Source: Jatrophihabitans sp. (lineage in GTDB: Bacteria > Actinomycetota > Actinomycetes > Mycobacteriales > Jatrophihabitantaceae). Taken from it: a DNA stretch of 64,000 nt. The stretch spans positions 1-64,000 of the forward strand of contig JAICIE010000003.1 of NCBI GenBank assembly GCA_025924515.1. The letters run 5' to 3'. Both the position numbers and the translations under genes were made by a program. Position 1 is the stretch's first letter. Every line of letters starts with the position of its first letter. The notes under the pieces were generated by a model. It was not told the origin of the DNA and made no database searches. It was given only the letters and a program-made list of their open reading frames with translations. Shown here piece by piece: positions 9,261 to 20,722 of the stretch.

Positions 9261-9324
9261 CCCCACAGCCCTCCACAGCCGGACCCACAGGCTCCACAGC
9301 CGGACCCACAGGCCTCCACAGCCG
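9261..9324. repeat. Short tandem repeat, 21-bp period (ctccacagccggacccacagg), about 2.5 copies
   Basis: Units at 9271-9291 and 9292-9312 are identical, with partial flanking copies; intergenic. Confidence 0.9.
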
Positions 9325-9425
9325 CCGAATGGCGACGCGCCGCCCGGATGGGACACTCGACTTGTGCACCGGCCCCGTCCGGTGACCCCCGCCCATCGAG
9401 AACAACTCGTCAGGAGAGTGCCTCC

Positions 9426-11993
9426 GTGGCCGTGCCCAATCTGACCCGCGACGACGCCCGCGCCCGCGCGGACCTGCTCAGCGTCGAGTCCTACGACGTC
9501 GCGCTGGATCTCACGGATGGCCACGGCGCCGCCTCGGACGGCACCTTCCGCTCGGTGACGACCGTCCGCTTCCGGGCCAACCGTCCCGGCGAGTCGACGT
9601 TCATCGACGTGATCGCCGACCGCTTCTTCCGGGTCACCCTCAACGGCCGCGAGGTCGACACCAGCGGATACCGGCCGGAGGACGGGCTGACGCTGGCCGG
9701 CCTCCCCGAGGAGAACGAGCTGGTCGTCGACGCAGAGCTGCGCTACACCAACATCGGCGAGGGGCTGCACCGCTTCGTCGACCCTCTCGACGACGAGGTC
9801 TACCTCTACTCGCAGTTCGAGACCGCCGACGCCAAGCGGATGTACGCCTGCTTCGACCAGCCGGACCTCAAGGCGACGTTCACGCTGCGCGCCACCGTGC
9901 CCGCACACTGGGAGGCCGCCTCCAACGGCCGGATCGAGTCGGTCGAGCCGCTCGACGCCGGCAAGGTCGTCCGGTTCGCTGCCACGCCGCGGATCAGCCC
10001 CTACATCACCGCGTTCGTCGCCGGGCCGTACCACGTCGAGCGCAGCTCGCACGACGGCATCGACCTCGGCATCTGGTGCCGAGGCACGCTCGCCGAGCAC
10101 CTCGACGCCGACGCGATTTTTGAAGTGACCCGGCAGGGCTTCGACTGGTACCACGCGCAGTTCGGCATGCGGTACCCGTTCGACAAGTACGACCAGCTCT
10201 TCGTGCCCGAATTCAACGCCGGAGCCATGGAGAACGCCGGCTGCGTCACCTTCCTCGAGGACTACGTGTTCCGCAGCCGGGTGACCGACGCCCGCTATCA
10301 GCGCCGCGGCGAAACGATCCTGCACGAGATGGCGCACATGTGGTTCGGCGACCTCGTGACGATGCGTTGGTGGGACGACCTCTGGTTGAACGAGTCGTTC
10401 GCGACCTACGCGTCGGCGCTGTGCCAGTCGCGCGCCACCCGCTGGACCGACGCGTGGACCACCTTCGCGAACAGCGAGAAGACGTGGGCCTACCGGCAGG
10501 ACCAGCTGCCCTCGACGCACCCGATCGCGACCGACGCGCCCGACGTGCAGACCGCGGAGGTCAACTTCGACGGGATCACGTACGCCAAGGGCGCCAGCGT
10601 CCTCAAGCAGCTGGCCGCCTACGTCGGCGAGGCGGAGTTCTTCGCCGGGCTGCGCACCTATTTCGAGCGGCACGCGTACGGCAACAGCACTCTTCCGGAC
10701 CTGCTCTCGGCCCTGGAGGAATCCTCCGGCCGAAACCTCGGCGACTGGTCGAAGCTTTGGCTGGAGACGGCCGGCCTCAACACTCTGCGGGCCGACTACT
10801 GCACCGACGACGAGGGCTGCTTCGCGTCGATCGATCTCGTGCAGACCGCCCCGACCGACATCGCCGACAGCAACACCCTGCGTCCGCACCGCCTCGCCGT
10901 GGGGTTGTACGACGAACATGACGGCAGGTTGACCCGCACCAAGCGCGTCGAGCTCGACGTCACCGGCGACCGGACGCCGGTCCCCGAGCTGATCGGCCTG
11001 CGCCGCCCGGCGCTGTTGCTCGTCAACGACGACGACCTCACCTACTGCAAGATGCGCCTCGACCCCGAGAGCCTGCAGACGCTGCGGTCCGGCGGGATCG
11101 AGAAGCTCGACCTGTCGCTGCCGCGAGCGCTGTGCTGGTCCGCGGCCTGGGACATGACCCGCGACGCGGAACTGCCCGCCCGCGAGTATCTCGACCTCGT
11201 CCTCGCCGGCGCCGAGCTGGAGCCCGACATCGGGGTGATGCAGTCGCTGACCCGGCAGGCGCTGCGCGCGTTGCAGATCTACACCGATCCCGACCACTCA
11301 GCCGAGGGCTACGCCCGGTTCGCGGCGGCCGCGTTGCGCGCGCTGCGCGGCGCCCCGCCCGGCTCGGACCATCAACTGGCCTGGACGCACGCCTTCCTCG
11401 CGGCCGCCCGGGACGACGAGCAGCTCGTCGCCGTCCGCGCGCTGCTGGACGGCTCCGACGTGCCGGCGGGGCTGAAGGTCGACCGCGATCTGCGCTGGAC
11501 GATCGTGCAGACCCTCGCGGCGCACGGCCGGCTCGACGCGCCGGAGATCGAGGCCGAGCTCGCGCGCGACCCCTCCTCGGCCGGTCGGCGCGCGGCCGCG
11601 ACCGCCCGCGCGCTGCGCCCCACGGCCGAGGCCAAGGCCGAGGCGTGGCAGCTCGCCGTCCGCGACGACACGCTGCCCAACGCGATGCAGCGTGCCGTCA
11701 TCGCCGGCTTCGCCCATCCGAGCCAGGGAGCGCTGCTCGACCCCTACGTCGAGCGGTACTTCGCCGAGATCCCGGGTGTGTGGGAGCGGCGCACCAGCGA
11801 GATCGCGCAGACCGTCGTCCTCGGCCTGTTCCCCACCTGGACGTCCACGATCACCGAGCACACGCTGGCCGCGGCGGACGAGTTCCTGCGCCGGCAGGAT
11901 GTGCCGCGCGCCCTGCGCCGCCTCGTCAGCGAGGGACGCGCGGACGTGGCACGGGCGCTGCGGGCGCGGGAGGTCGACCGCCGGGCCGGCTGA
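9426..11993 (+). CDS. pepN: Aminopeptidase N (M1 family)
   Basis: GAMENAG, HEMAHMWFGDLVTMRWWDDLWLNESFATY (HExxH...E). Confidence 0.97.
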   Translation: MAVPNLTRDDARARADLLSVESYDVALDLTDGHGAASDGTFRSVTTVRFRANRPGESTFIDVIADRFFRVTLNGREVDTSGYRPEDGLTLAGLPEENELVVDAELRYTNIGEGLHRFVDPLDDEVYLYSQFETADAKRMYACFDQPDLKATFTLRATVPAHWEAASNGRIESVEPLDAGKVVRFAATPRISPYITAFVAGPYHVERSSHDGIDLGIWCRGTLAEHLDADAIFEVTRQGFDWYHAQFGMRYPFDKYDQLFVPEFNAGAMENAGCVTFLEDYVFRSRVTDARYQRRGETILHEMAHMWFGDLVTMRWWDDLWLNESFATYASALCQSRATRWTDAWTTFANSEKTWAYRQDQLPSTHPIATDAPDVQTAEVNFDGITYAKGASVLKQLAAYVGEAEFFAGLRTYFERHAYGNSTLPDLLSALEESSGRNLGDWSKLWLETAGLNTLRADYCTDDEGCFASIDLVQTAPTDIADSNTLRPHRLAVGLYDEHDGRLTRTKRVELDVTGDRTPVPELIGLRRPALLLVNDDDLTYCKMRLDPESLQTLRSGGIEKLDLSLPRALCWSAAWDMTRDAELPAREYLDLVLAGAELEPDIGVMQSLTRQALRALQIYTDPDHSAEGYARFAAAALRALRGAPPGSDHQLAWTHAFLAAARDDEQLVAVRALLDGSDVPAGLKVDRDLRWTIVQTLAAHGRLDAPEIEAELARDPSSAGRRAAATARALRPTAEAKAEAWQLAVRDDTLPNAMQRAVIAGFAHPSQGALLDPYVERYFAEIPGVWERRTSEIAQTVVLGLFPTWTSTITEHTLAAADEFLRRQDVPRALRRLVSEGRADVARALRAREVDRRAG

Positions 11994-12006
11994 GCCGAGC
12001 CCGGCG

Positions 12007-12067
12007 CCGGCCGGTGCGGCGGGAGACGGTCAGGCCCGGCCGGTGCCGCGGGAGACGGTCAGACCCG
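12007..12067. repeat. 29-bp-period tandem duplication overlapping the 3' end of the DUF5130-like gene
   Basis: ccggccggtgcggcgggagacggtcaggc / ccggccggtgccgcgggagacggtcagac. Confidence 0.9.
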
Positions 12068-12484
12068 GCCGGCCGAGTCGGCCAGCATGCGCAGTCCCGC
12101 GACCAGCCCGCCGACGAGGTCGCCGTTGCTGAACGAGGCCCGCAGCGACAGCGCCGCCAACGCGCAGGCGCGGTTCGGCAGCCGTTTCGACGACTCCGGC
12201 CCGGTGACGATGTGGAGCACTCGCTGTCCGGGCGACACCGCGATGAGGACGGCGTCGTCGGTCAGCCGCTCGAACAGCGCCTCCGCGTGCGCGCGTGCCG
12301 GTTCCTTGAGCTCGCCGACGTAGACGGCGAAGACGAGTCCGGTCTCACGGCTGGAGAGCGTGAGCGCCTCGTCGAGCCGGGTCAGTTGGCGCGACGTGAA
12401 CGGCGCCGAGGTCGAGGACGTCCCGACGGGTCCGTACTGCAGCTGGGTCCGGGTGCTGGACACCTCACCACTCACCGCTGGCAC
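12059..12484 (-). CDS. DUF5130-like protein (Rv2468c-type)
   Basis: SRETGLVFAVYVGELKEPARAHAEALFERLTDDAVLIAVSPGQRVLHIVTG; position next to pepN. Confidence 0.7.
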   Translation of the reverse strand: MPAVSGEVSSTRTQLQYGPVGTSSTSAPFTSRQLTRLDEALTLSSRETGLVFAVYVGELKEPARAHAEALFERLTDDAVLIAVSPGQRVLHIVTGPESSKRLPNRACALAALSLRASFSNGDLVGGLVAGLRMLADSAGRV

Positions 12485-12719
12485 CTCCGGTGGCCGTCGT
12501 GGTCGACGTGGCGCCCTCGATCTGCGCCCGCGCGGGTGCCGGGTTGGGCAGCGCTTCCGGATGCGGGACGTACCAGACCGGAGCGTGATTCCACGGCCGC
12601 CCGGGTCGATACCGGGCGTTCTGCCTCGTCAGTGAGCGTCCGTAGACGCCGAGGAAGAGCACCAGGATGATCAGCAGCGGAATCCCGGCGTAGACGAGCG
12701 CAACGCTCAAGGGGCTCAC
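12465..12719 (-). CDS. Small single-TM protein, likely aa3-type cytochrome oxidase subunit CtaJ-like
   Basis: MSPLSVALVYAGIPLLIILVLFLGVYGRSLTRQNARYRPGRPWNHAPVWYVPHPEAL; position between pepN and HNH genes. Confidence 0.6.
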   Translation of the reverse strand: MSPLSVALVYAGIPLLIILVLFLGVYGRSLTRQNARYRPGRPWNHAPVWYVPHPEALPNPAPARAQIEGATSTTTATGGASGEW

Positions 12720-12746
12720 CGGATCACCGTAGCGAACCGGTTCTGG

Positions 12747-14168
12747 CTATCGACGCCAGATCTCAGGCACCCGTTCGCGCCATGGCTGCGCGGCTTCCAG
12801 CTGCGCGGCCAGCGAGAGGACCAGCGCATCGTCGCCGGGGCGGCCCGCGAGCATCACGCCGATCGGCAGTCCCGAAGAAGTGGCGTGTAGCGGCAGCGAG
12901 ATCGCGGGCGAGCCGGTCGTGTTGTACATCGACGTGTACGGCGTGTAGCGCTTCTGCCGCTCGAAGTCGGCCGCGGGATCGCCGTCGGCGCTGAACCAGC
13001 CCACCGGCCGCGGGAGCATAGCGACGGTCGGGACGAGGACGGCGTCGAACCCGGCGTGTGCGGCGATCCCGCGCCGGGCGTAAACGTTCAGCCAGCCCAG
13101 CGCCGCCGCGAACTGCGGTCCGGATATTGCTCGTCCGCGCTCGCGCAGATGACGGGTGAGCGGCCGGAGGTCGTCCTCGCCGAAGTCCGGGACCGGCACG
13201 CTCGCCGCCGAAACACACCACACCGTCTCGAAGTGCGGCACCGCCTCGGCCGGCACGGGGGCGCGGGTGTCGACCACCTCGTGGCCGAGGTCCGCGAGCA
13301 GTCGGCTCGCGTCCTCCCAGGCCGAGCGCACCTGAGGATCGAGGTCGGTCTCCATCGGCGAATCGAGATAGCGGCCGATCCGCAGCCGTCCCGGGTCGCG
13401 GTCGCACTCGGTGCGGAAGGTCCGGCCGGCCGGCAGCGGCGGCGGACGGTCCGGGTCGCCCGGCTGCGGAACGCTGACCGCGTCGAGAAACGCAGCCGCG
13501 TCGCGGACGGTCCGGGCCAGCGGCCCCAAGACGCCGAGTCGCGTGGCGTCGAGGTCCAGCGGCCCGCGGGACACCCGTCCTCGCGACGGTTTGAACCCCA
13601 CCAAGCCGCAGGCCGAGGCCGGAATGCGGATCGACCCGCCGCCGTCGCTGCCCTGCGCGACCGGCACGAAACCTGACGCGACCGCAGCGGCGGCGCCGCC
13701 GCTGGAACCGCCGGCGAGCCGGCCGGGATCCCACGGCGTGCGGGCCGGCGGGCCCAGGTCGGTCTCGGTGTAGCAGGGCAGCCCGAACTCCGGCGTCGAC
13801 GTCTTGCCGATGCTGATCAACCCGGCGGCCCGCATGAGTTGCACGACATGGTCGTCGTAGTCGGGGACGAAGTCGGCGTAGGCGCGCGAGCCGAGCGTGC
13901 TCGGCACGCCCTTGACCGCGTTCAGGTCTTTCACCGCCGTCGGGACCCCCGCCAGCGGCGGGATCGGCGCTCCCGCCAGCAGCGAGTGCTCCGTCGCGGC
14001 GGCCTCGGCCAGCGCCGCCTCCGGGGTCAGCCGCACGAAAGCGCCGACGTCGCCATCGAGACGGTCCGCGCGGTCGAGGCAGTGGCTGACGGCCTCGGTC
14101 GGGCTGACCTCGCGTCGGCGCACCGCCGCCGCGAGCTCGAGCGCCGTCAAGTCATGCAGCTGCGCCAC
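12747..14168 (-). CDS. Amidase signature family hydrolase
   Basis: GGSSGGAAAAVASGFVPVAQGSDGGGSIRIPASACGLVGFKPSRGRVS. Confidence 0.93.
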   Translation of the reverse strand: MAQLHDLTALELAAAVRRREVSPTEAVSHCLDRADRLDGDVGAFVRLTPEAALAEAAATEHSLLAGAPIPPLAGVPTAVKDLNAVKGVPSTLGSRAYADFVPDYDDHVVQLMRAAGLISIGKTSTPEFGLPCYTETDLGPPARTPWDPGRLAGGSSGGAAAAVASGFVPVAQGSDGGGSIRIPASACGLVGFKPSRGRVSRGPLDLDATRLGVLGPLARTVRDAAAFLDAVSVPQPGDPDRPPPLPAGRTFRTECDRDPGRLRIGRYLDSPMETDLDPQVRSAWEDASRLLADLGHEVVDTRAPVPAEAVPHFETVWCVSAASVPVPDFGEDDLRPLTRHLRERGRAISGPQFAAALGWLNVYARRGIAAHAGFDAVLVPTVAMLPRPVGWFSADGDPAADFERQKRYTPYTSMYNTTGSPAISLPLHATSSGLPIGVMLAGRPGDDALVLSLAAQLEAAQPWRERVPEIWRR

Positions 14169-14175
14169 TGACAGG

Positions 14176-14706
14176 TCAGACGGCAGGGGCGACGACGAGG
14201 TCCATCTCGCCGGCCGACCAGCTCAGGTACCGCTGCCAGGACGGCTCCTTCCTGGCCCAGCCCATGACCACCGCGACTGTCGCCGGCGGCTGCGTTGGCG
14301 GCGCCGCGAGCTGCCAGCCCATCTCGGTCAGCAGCCGGTCGCCCTTGCGGTGGTTGCAGCGGGCGCAGGCCGCGACGACGTTCGTCCAGACGTGCTGCCC
14401 GCCGCGCGAGCGCGGCCGCACGTGATCGATGGTGTCAGCGCGGTTCCCGCAGTAGGCGCACTGGTGACCGTCACGATCCAGGACGGCCCGCCGGGTGAGT
14501 GGCACCTCGCGGTGATAGGGCACCCGCACGTAGTGCGAGAGCCGAACGACCGACGGCACGGGCATCTGCAGCCGGGCCGAGTGCATCACCGTGTTCCCGG
14601 CCTCGATCACCACCGCCTTCTCGGCCAGGACGAGGACGACCGCACGGCGCAGCGGCACGACGCAGAGCGGCTCGTACGTCGCGTTGAGCACCAGCGCTCC
14701 GGCCAC
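14176..14706 (-). CDS. HNH endonuclease family protein (Rv2469c-type)
   Basis: [42 protein letters not shown]. Confidence 0.92.
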   Translation of the reverse strand: MAGALVLNATYEPLCVVPLRRAVVLVLAEKAVVIEAGNTVMHSARLQMPVPSVVRLSHYVRVPYHREVPLTRRAVLDRDGHQCAYCGNRADTIDHVRPRSRGGQHVWTNVVAACARCNHRKGDRLLTEMGWQLAAPPTQPPATVAVVMGWARKEPSWQRYLSWSAGEMDLVVAPAV

Positions 14707-14824
14707 CGATCACCTCCGCCCTGGGAACAGTGAACCGGACGCGGCGTCCCGACGCATCCCTGTTGCGCCGTTCCGTCCTGCGATCGTCTCCGGGGCCCGA
14801 CCGGACGGACGGCACAATGAGGAC

Positions 14825-15235
14825 GTGTCCTCCTCCTCGGCCGAACCGGCGACCTCCTCCGCCGGCAGCTTCTACGAGGCGGTGGGCGGCGAGCAGACCT
14901 TCCGCCGGCTGGTCGAGCGGTTCTACGCCGGGGTGTCGGCGGACCCGGCGCTGCGCGCCCTGTATCCCGAGCAGGATCTCGGCCCGGCCGCCGACCGGCT
15001 GCGCATGTTCCTGATCCAGTACTGGGGCGGACCTTCCACCTACAGCGAGCGGCGCGGCCACCCGCGGCTGCGGATGCGGCACGCGCCCTTCGCGATCGGC
15101 ATCGCGCAGCGTGACGCGTGGCTGCGGCACATGCGCGAGGCGGTGGTATCGCTGGCGCTGCCTGCGGAGCTCGAGCGGCAGCTGTGGGACTACCTCGTAC
15201 GGGCCGCGGAGTCGCTGCGAAACGTCCCCGGTTAA
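14825..15235 (+). CDS. glbO: Group II truncated hemoglobin
   Basis: [77 protein letters not shown]. Confidence 0.95.
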   Translation: MSSSSAEPATSSAGSFYEAVGGEQTFRRLVERFYAGVSADPALRALYPEQDLGPAADRLRMFLIQYWGGPSTYSERRGHPRLRMRHAPFAIGIAQRDAWLRHMREAVVSLALPAELERQLWDYLVRAAESLRNVPG

Positions 15236-15268
15236 GGGTGGCCCGAGCCGCTCCGTCAGACTGAGGAC

Positions 15269-16852
15269 GTGACCACAAGCGCTTCCGGGAACCGTCCCTG
15301 GTGGACCTCCGCGGTGATCTACCAGGTCTATCCGCGCAGCTTCGCCGACAGCGACGGCGACGGCAACGGCGACCTCTCGGGCATCTGCGAGCGCCTTGAT
15401 CACCTGGTGGACCTGGGCGTCGACGGCTTCTGGATCTCGCCCTTCTACCGCTCGCCGATGGCCGACGGTGGTTACGACGTCTCCGACCCCACCGACGTGG
15501 ACCCGATGTTCGGCACGCTCGACGACTTCGACGCGCTCCTGGCCGCCGCGCACGAACGCCGGCTGAAGGTGATCGTCGACATCGTCCCCAACCACTTCTC
15601 CGACCAGCACGTGTGGTTCCAGCAGGCGCTCGCCGCCGCGCCCGGCTCGCCGCAGCGGGCGCGGTTCATCTTCCGGCGCGGCCGCGGCGAGCAGGCGGAG
15701 CTGCCGCCGAACAACTGGCCGTCCGTCTTCGGCGGTCCGGCCTGGCACCGGCTGCCCGACGGCGACTGGTACCTGCACCTGTTCGCTCCCGAACAGCCCG
15801 ACCTGGACTGGACGAACCCCGAGGTGCAGGCCGAGTTCGAGCGGATCTTCCGGTTCTGGCTCGACCGCGGCGCGGACGGCTTCCGCATCGACGTCGCGCA
15901 CGGCCTGGCCAAGCCGGAGGGACTGCCCGACTTCGACCTCTCGGTGATCCCGTCGCACGCCGAGGGCGCCGCGATGCCCTCGCCGCACGACGTCCGGTGG
16001 GACCGCGAGCACGTGCACGACTATCACCGGGCGCTGCGCACCGTCCTGGATTCCTACGAGGGGTCTCGCATGGCGGTCGGCGAGACGTGGGTGCCGGACG
16101 CGGAACGGCTGGCCCGCTATGTGCGCAAGGACGAGCTGAACCTGACCTTCAACTTCGACCTTGTCGAGGCGGAGTGGAGCGCGGTCGCGTTTCGCAAGGC
16201 CATCGACGACGCGCTGACCGCGATGTCCGAGGTCGAGGCGGTGTGCACCTGGGTGCTCGGCAACCACGACGTCGACCGGCCGGTGACCAGGTACGGAGGC
16301 GGTGTACGGGGGCTGGCGCGGGCGCGCGCCGCGGCGCTGGTGCAGCTCTCGCTGCCCGGCGCGGCGTACGTCTACAACGGCGAGGAGCTCGGCCTACCGA
16401 ATGTCGACCTGCCGGACGAGGCCCTCAAGGACCCGACCTGGCAGCGCAGCGGCCACACCGACCGCGGGCGCGACGGCGAGCGCGTACCGATCCCGTGGTC
16501 GGGCACCTCACCGCCGTACGGGTTCAGCACCGCCGCCACGACCTGGCTGCCGATGCCCGAGGGATGGGGCCCGCTGACCGTGGCCGCGCAGCGCGAGGAT
16601 CCGGAGTCGACGCTGTCGCTGTTCCGCCGGGCCTTGCAGCTGCGCCGCTCGCTCCTGGCGTTCGGCAACCCCGCACTGGACTGGGTGGACGCGCCCGGTG
16701 AGACGGTCGCGTACCGACGCGGCGACCTGCTGGTCGTGCTGAACGCCGGAGCCGAGCCGGTGCGCCTGCCCGCCGGCGAGGTGCTGCTCAGCTCCGGACC
16801 GCTCGGCGACGCGACGCTGCCCGCGGACACCGCCGTGTGGCTGCAGGGCTGA
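15269..16852 (+). CDS. aglA: GH13 alpha-glucosidase / oligo-1,6-glucosidase
   Basis: WWTSAVIYQVYPRSFADSDGDGNGDLSGICERLDHLVDLGVDGFWISPFYRSPMADGGYDVSDPT; DGFRIDVAHGL; LGNHDVDRP. Confidence 0.95.
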   Translation: MTTSASGNRPWWTSAVIYQVYPRSFADSDGDGNGDLSGICERLDHLVDLGVDGFWISPFYRSPMADGGYDVSDPTDVDPMFGTLDDFDALLAAAHERRLKVIVDIVPNHFSDQHVWFQQALAAAPGSPQRARFIFRRGRGEQAELPPNNWPSVFGGPAWHRLPDGDWYLHLFAPEQPDLDWTNPEVQAEFERIFRFWLDRGADGFRIDVAHGLAKPEGLPDFDLSVIPSHAEGAAMPSPHDVRWDREHVHDYHRALRTVLDSYEGSRMAVGETWVPDAERLARYVRKDELNLTFNFDLVEAEWSAVAFRKAIDDALTAMSEVEAVCTWVLGNHDVDRPVTRYGGGVRGLARARAAALVQLSLPGAAYVYNGEELGLPNVDLPDEALKDPTWQRSGHTDRGRDGERVPIPWSGTSPPYGFSTAATTWLPMPEGWGPLTVAAQREDPESTLSLFRRALQLRRSLLAFGNPALDWVDAPGETVAYRRGDLLVVLNAGAEPVRLPAGEVLLSSGPLGDATLPADTAVWLQG

Positions 16853-16855
16853 GCG

Positions 16856-17491
16856 CTACCCGGCCAGCATGAGCGCCGTTCCCGGACGCTCGGCGTAGAC
16901 CGACCCGTACAGCCCGGCGACCCGGACCCAGCGCCCGCAGACGTCCACGGCGACCTCCGTGCCGGGCGGCGCGAAGCCGAGCCGGCGCAGGGCCGACAGC
17001 GTTCGCAGCGACACGACAACCGCGCCGACGCGTTCGTCGCTGACCTGCAAGGCCGGGGCGTCGAGTACGGCATCGGCCCGTCTGCGGTCGAGCCCGGCCG
17101 CGGCGCGGGCTCCGGTCTCGACCACGGCGCGGATCGCCTCGGCCGGCACGGTGTCGAGGCGCCGCCAGCCGGCCTGCGGAGGCAGCGTGCCGCGCCAGCG
17201 CTCGTCGCGCGGCTCCGGCGCGGCCGGACGAGTGCCGTCGAGCCAGGCGAGCAGGTCGCCGCCATCCACGGTGACGTCGATCCGCCCGGCGTCGGGGTCC
17301 TCGGCAGCACTGCGAACCGTTCGGCCGGCGAGCACCCCGAACGGCAGCCGCAATACGGCGCTGGACCGGCCGCCCCAGCGGCGCAGCCGCACCGGTATCG
17401 CCGGGTCGAGTTCGATCGCGCGCCGGACGGCCGGCGCGAGCTCGACCAGTTCCCGCCGCGCCGCAGCGAGCCCCGCGGCCGCGGCACTCAC
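16856..17491 (-). CDS. Conserved hypothetical protein (Rv2474c-type position)
   Basis: In-frame GTG at 17491 gives a 4-bp overlap (GTGA) with the upstream thioesterase stop. Confidence 0.65.
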   Translation of the reverse strand: MSAAAAGLAAARRELVELAPAVRRAIELDPAIPVRLRRWGGRSSAVLRLPFGVLAGRTVRSAAEDPDAGRIDVTVDGGDLLAWLDGTRPAAPEPRDERWRGTLPPQAGWRRLDTVPAEAIRAVVETGARAAAGLDRRRADAVLDAPALQVSDERVGAVVVSLRTLSALRRLGFAPPGTEVAVDVCGRWVRVAGLYGSVYAERPGTALMLAG

Positions 17492-17919
17492 CGGCGACCG
17501 CCGGTGGGGGCCGCATCCGGCTGCGGCGACTCGTCGAGGAAGCCGGCGAGGATGCCCCGTTCCTCCGCGGTGATGCGCCGCGGCCGGTCGGTCCGGAAGT
17601 CGAAGGTCACGCAGGTGGTCGCCGCCCGAGCGGCGAGCACCGGCCCGTCGTAGACCTCGTACCGCACGGTGAACCGGGCACCCGCCAGCTCGTCGATCCA
17701 CAGTTCGAGCCGGAGCGGCTCGGGGTGGTACACGACCGGCCGCAGATAGTCGATCTCGTGCCGGGCGATCACCGTGCCGTCCGAGAAGCCGCTGTGGCGG
17801 TGAAAGAACATAACCACCCGGGCCTCCTCGAGGTAGGCGAGATACGCGGAGTTGTTGATGTGCCGGTAGGCGTCCATGTCCGACCAGCGCATGTGCACCT
17901 CGTGCACGAACCGGGCCAC
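17488..17919 (-). CDS. Acyl-CoA thioesterase (hotdog fold; Rv2475c-type)
   Basis: HEVHMRWSDMDAYRHINNSAYLAYLEEARV. Confidence 0.9.
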   Translation of the reverse strand: MARFVHEVHMRWSDMDAYRHINNSAYLAYLEEARVVMFFHRHSGFSDGTVIARHEIDYLRPVVYHPEPLRLELWIDELAGARFTVRYEVYDGPVLAARAATTCVTFDFRTDRPRRITAEERGILAGFLDESPQPDAAPTGGRR

Positions 17920-17926
17920 GCCGTCC

Positions 17927-19609
<1,683 letters not shown>

Positions 19610-19711
19610 TGTCCGTCCTCGCCGTTGTCCGTGCCGGTACGTCCAGTGTCCCAGTCAGTGCCAGCAGGCCGGCCCGCCACCCCTCGGCCCACGCGGGCCT
19701 GCCGGGGCGCG

Positions 19712-20212
19712 TTACACGGCCGCGAAGGCGCGTTCGGCGTCCTCCTCCTCCGCGGGCCGGCCGGCGAACGGCTCCTCGCTCTCGCCGCCGAGGTAGTGGT
19801 CGCTGTCATCGGCCGGCAGGCCCTGCTCGTCGAGCGCCACCGCGGGCAGCGGCCCGCGGTCTGCCTTGCTGAAGACCGTGGTGCCCCGGGTCAGGTCGTG
19901 CCCGACGCTCACCGCGTCGATCTCGTAGGTCGTGTACTTGACCTCGTTCTTCTCGTACTCGCGCATCTGCAGCCGTCCGGTGACGATCACCGGCTGACCC
20001 TTGAACACCGAGGCCGCGACGTTCTGCGCCAGAGCGCGCCAGCAGCTGACCGTGATGTACAGGGTGGGCCGGTTGACCCACTCGCCGCGCTGCGCGTCGT
20101 AGCGACGCGGCGTGGACGCGACCCGGAAGCTGGCCACCGCGTGGCCGTTGCCGGTGCGGCGCAGCCGCGGCTCGTCCGTCGCGTTTCCCATGATCGTCGT
20201 GAGCGTCTCCAT
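19712..20212 (-). CDS. Single-stranded DNA-binding protein (Rv2478c-type paralog)
   Basis: METLTTIMGNATDEPRLRRTGNGHAVASFRVASTPRRYDAQRGEWVNRPTLYITVSCWRALAQNVAASVFKGQPVIVTGRLQ. Confidence 0.9.
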   Translation of the reverse strand: METLTTIMGNATDEPRLRRTGNGHAVASFRVASTPRRYDAQRGEWVNRPTLYITVSCWRALAQNVAASVFKGQPVIVTGRLQMREYEKNEVKYTTYEIDAVSVGHDLTRGTTVFSKADRGPLPAVALDEQGLPADDSDHYLGGESEEPFAGRPAEEEDAERAFAAV

Positions 20213-20402
20213 CGTCCTGCCTCTCGTTTCCGGGATCCCGGCGCCCGCCCTGGGCTGCGCCAAGACAACCGCGCTCGGCGGACGTGCGGCGCGCGCGGAA
20301 GCCGGGCTGTGGAGGGCCGCCCGTGCTGTGGATGAACCGGCGCGGCCCATCGCCCGACTGTGCTAATGCGTTGTCGGGTGGCCGGTAGCCTGAGGCGCCT
20401 CG

Positions 20403-20475
20403 GCCCCCGTAGCTCAGCGGATAGAGCTGCCGCCTTCTAAGCGGTAGGTCGCAGGTTCGATCCCTGCCGGGGGCA
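20403..20475 (+). tRNA. tRNA-Arg (anticodon TCT)
   Basis: GCCCCCGTAGCTCAGCGGATAGAGCTGCCGCCTTCTAAGCGGTAGGTCGCAGGTTCGATCCCTGCCGGGGGCA. Confidence 0.96.
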
Positions 20476-20538
20476 CACTGCCGGGGGCGCAGCAGGCGGG
20501 TGGCGCAACAGCCGGGGGCGCAACAGCCGGGGGCGCAA
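20466..20538. repeat. Tandem degenerate copies of the tRNA-Arg 3' terminus (gccgggggc core)
   Basis: tgccgggggcaca / tgccgggggcgcag / caacagccgggggcg / caacagccgggggcg; the last two are identical 15-mers. Confidence 0.85.
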
Positions 20539-20593
20539 GGGCTCTGCCGTGAGCGCAGGCCGTTGGCGATTTTGACCCGCTCTGCAATAATTG

Positions 20594-20605
20594 CTTTGCG
20601 CAAAG
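20594..20605. promoter_or_regulatory. Perfect palindrome CTTTGCGCAAAG upstream of hpnR-like gene, candidate operator
   Basis: 12-bp perfect palindrome in a locally AT-richer stretch. Confidence 0.3.
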
Positions 20606-20722
20606 AACTGGCGGAACGCCCCGACGGGCATCCCGCGCCGAACGACGCAGTAAATGACGCCACGGCGTTCCGCCGGCTGGTGAAGCTCCACCGCCTCCCC
20701 ATCTCACCGACCGCGGAGCGGC

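Noticed and set aside
9228-11297. 689-aa minus ORF opposite pepN
   Set aside because: Antisense to pepN with its HExxH motif; composition typical of shadow ORFs.
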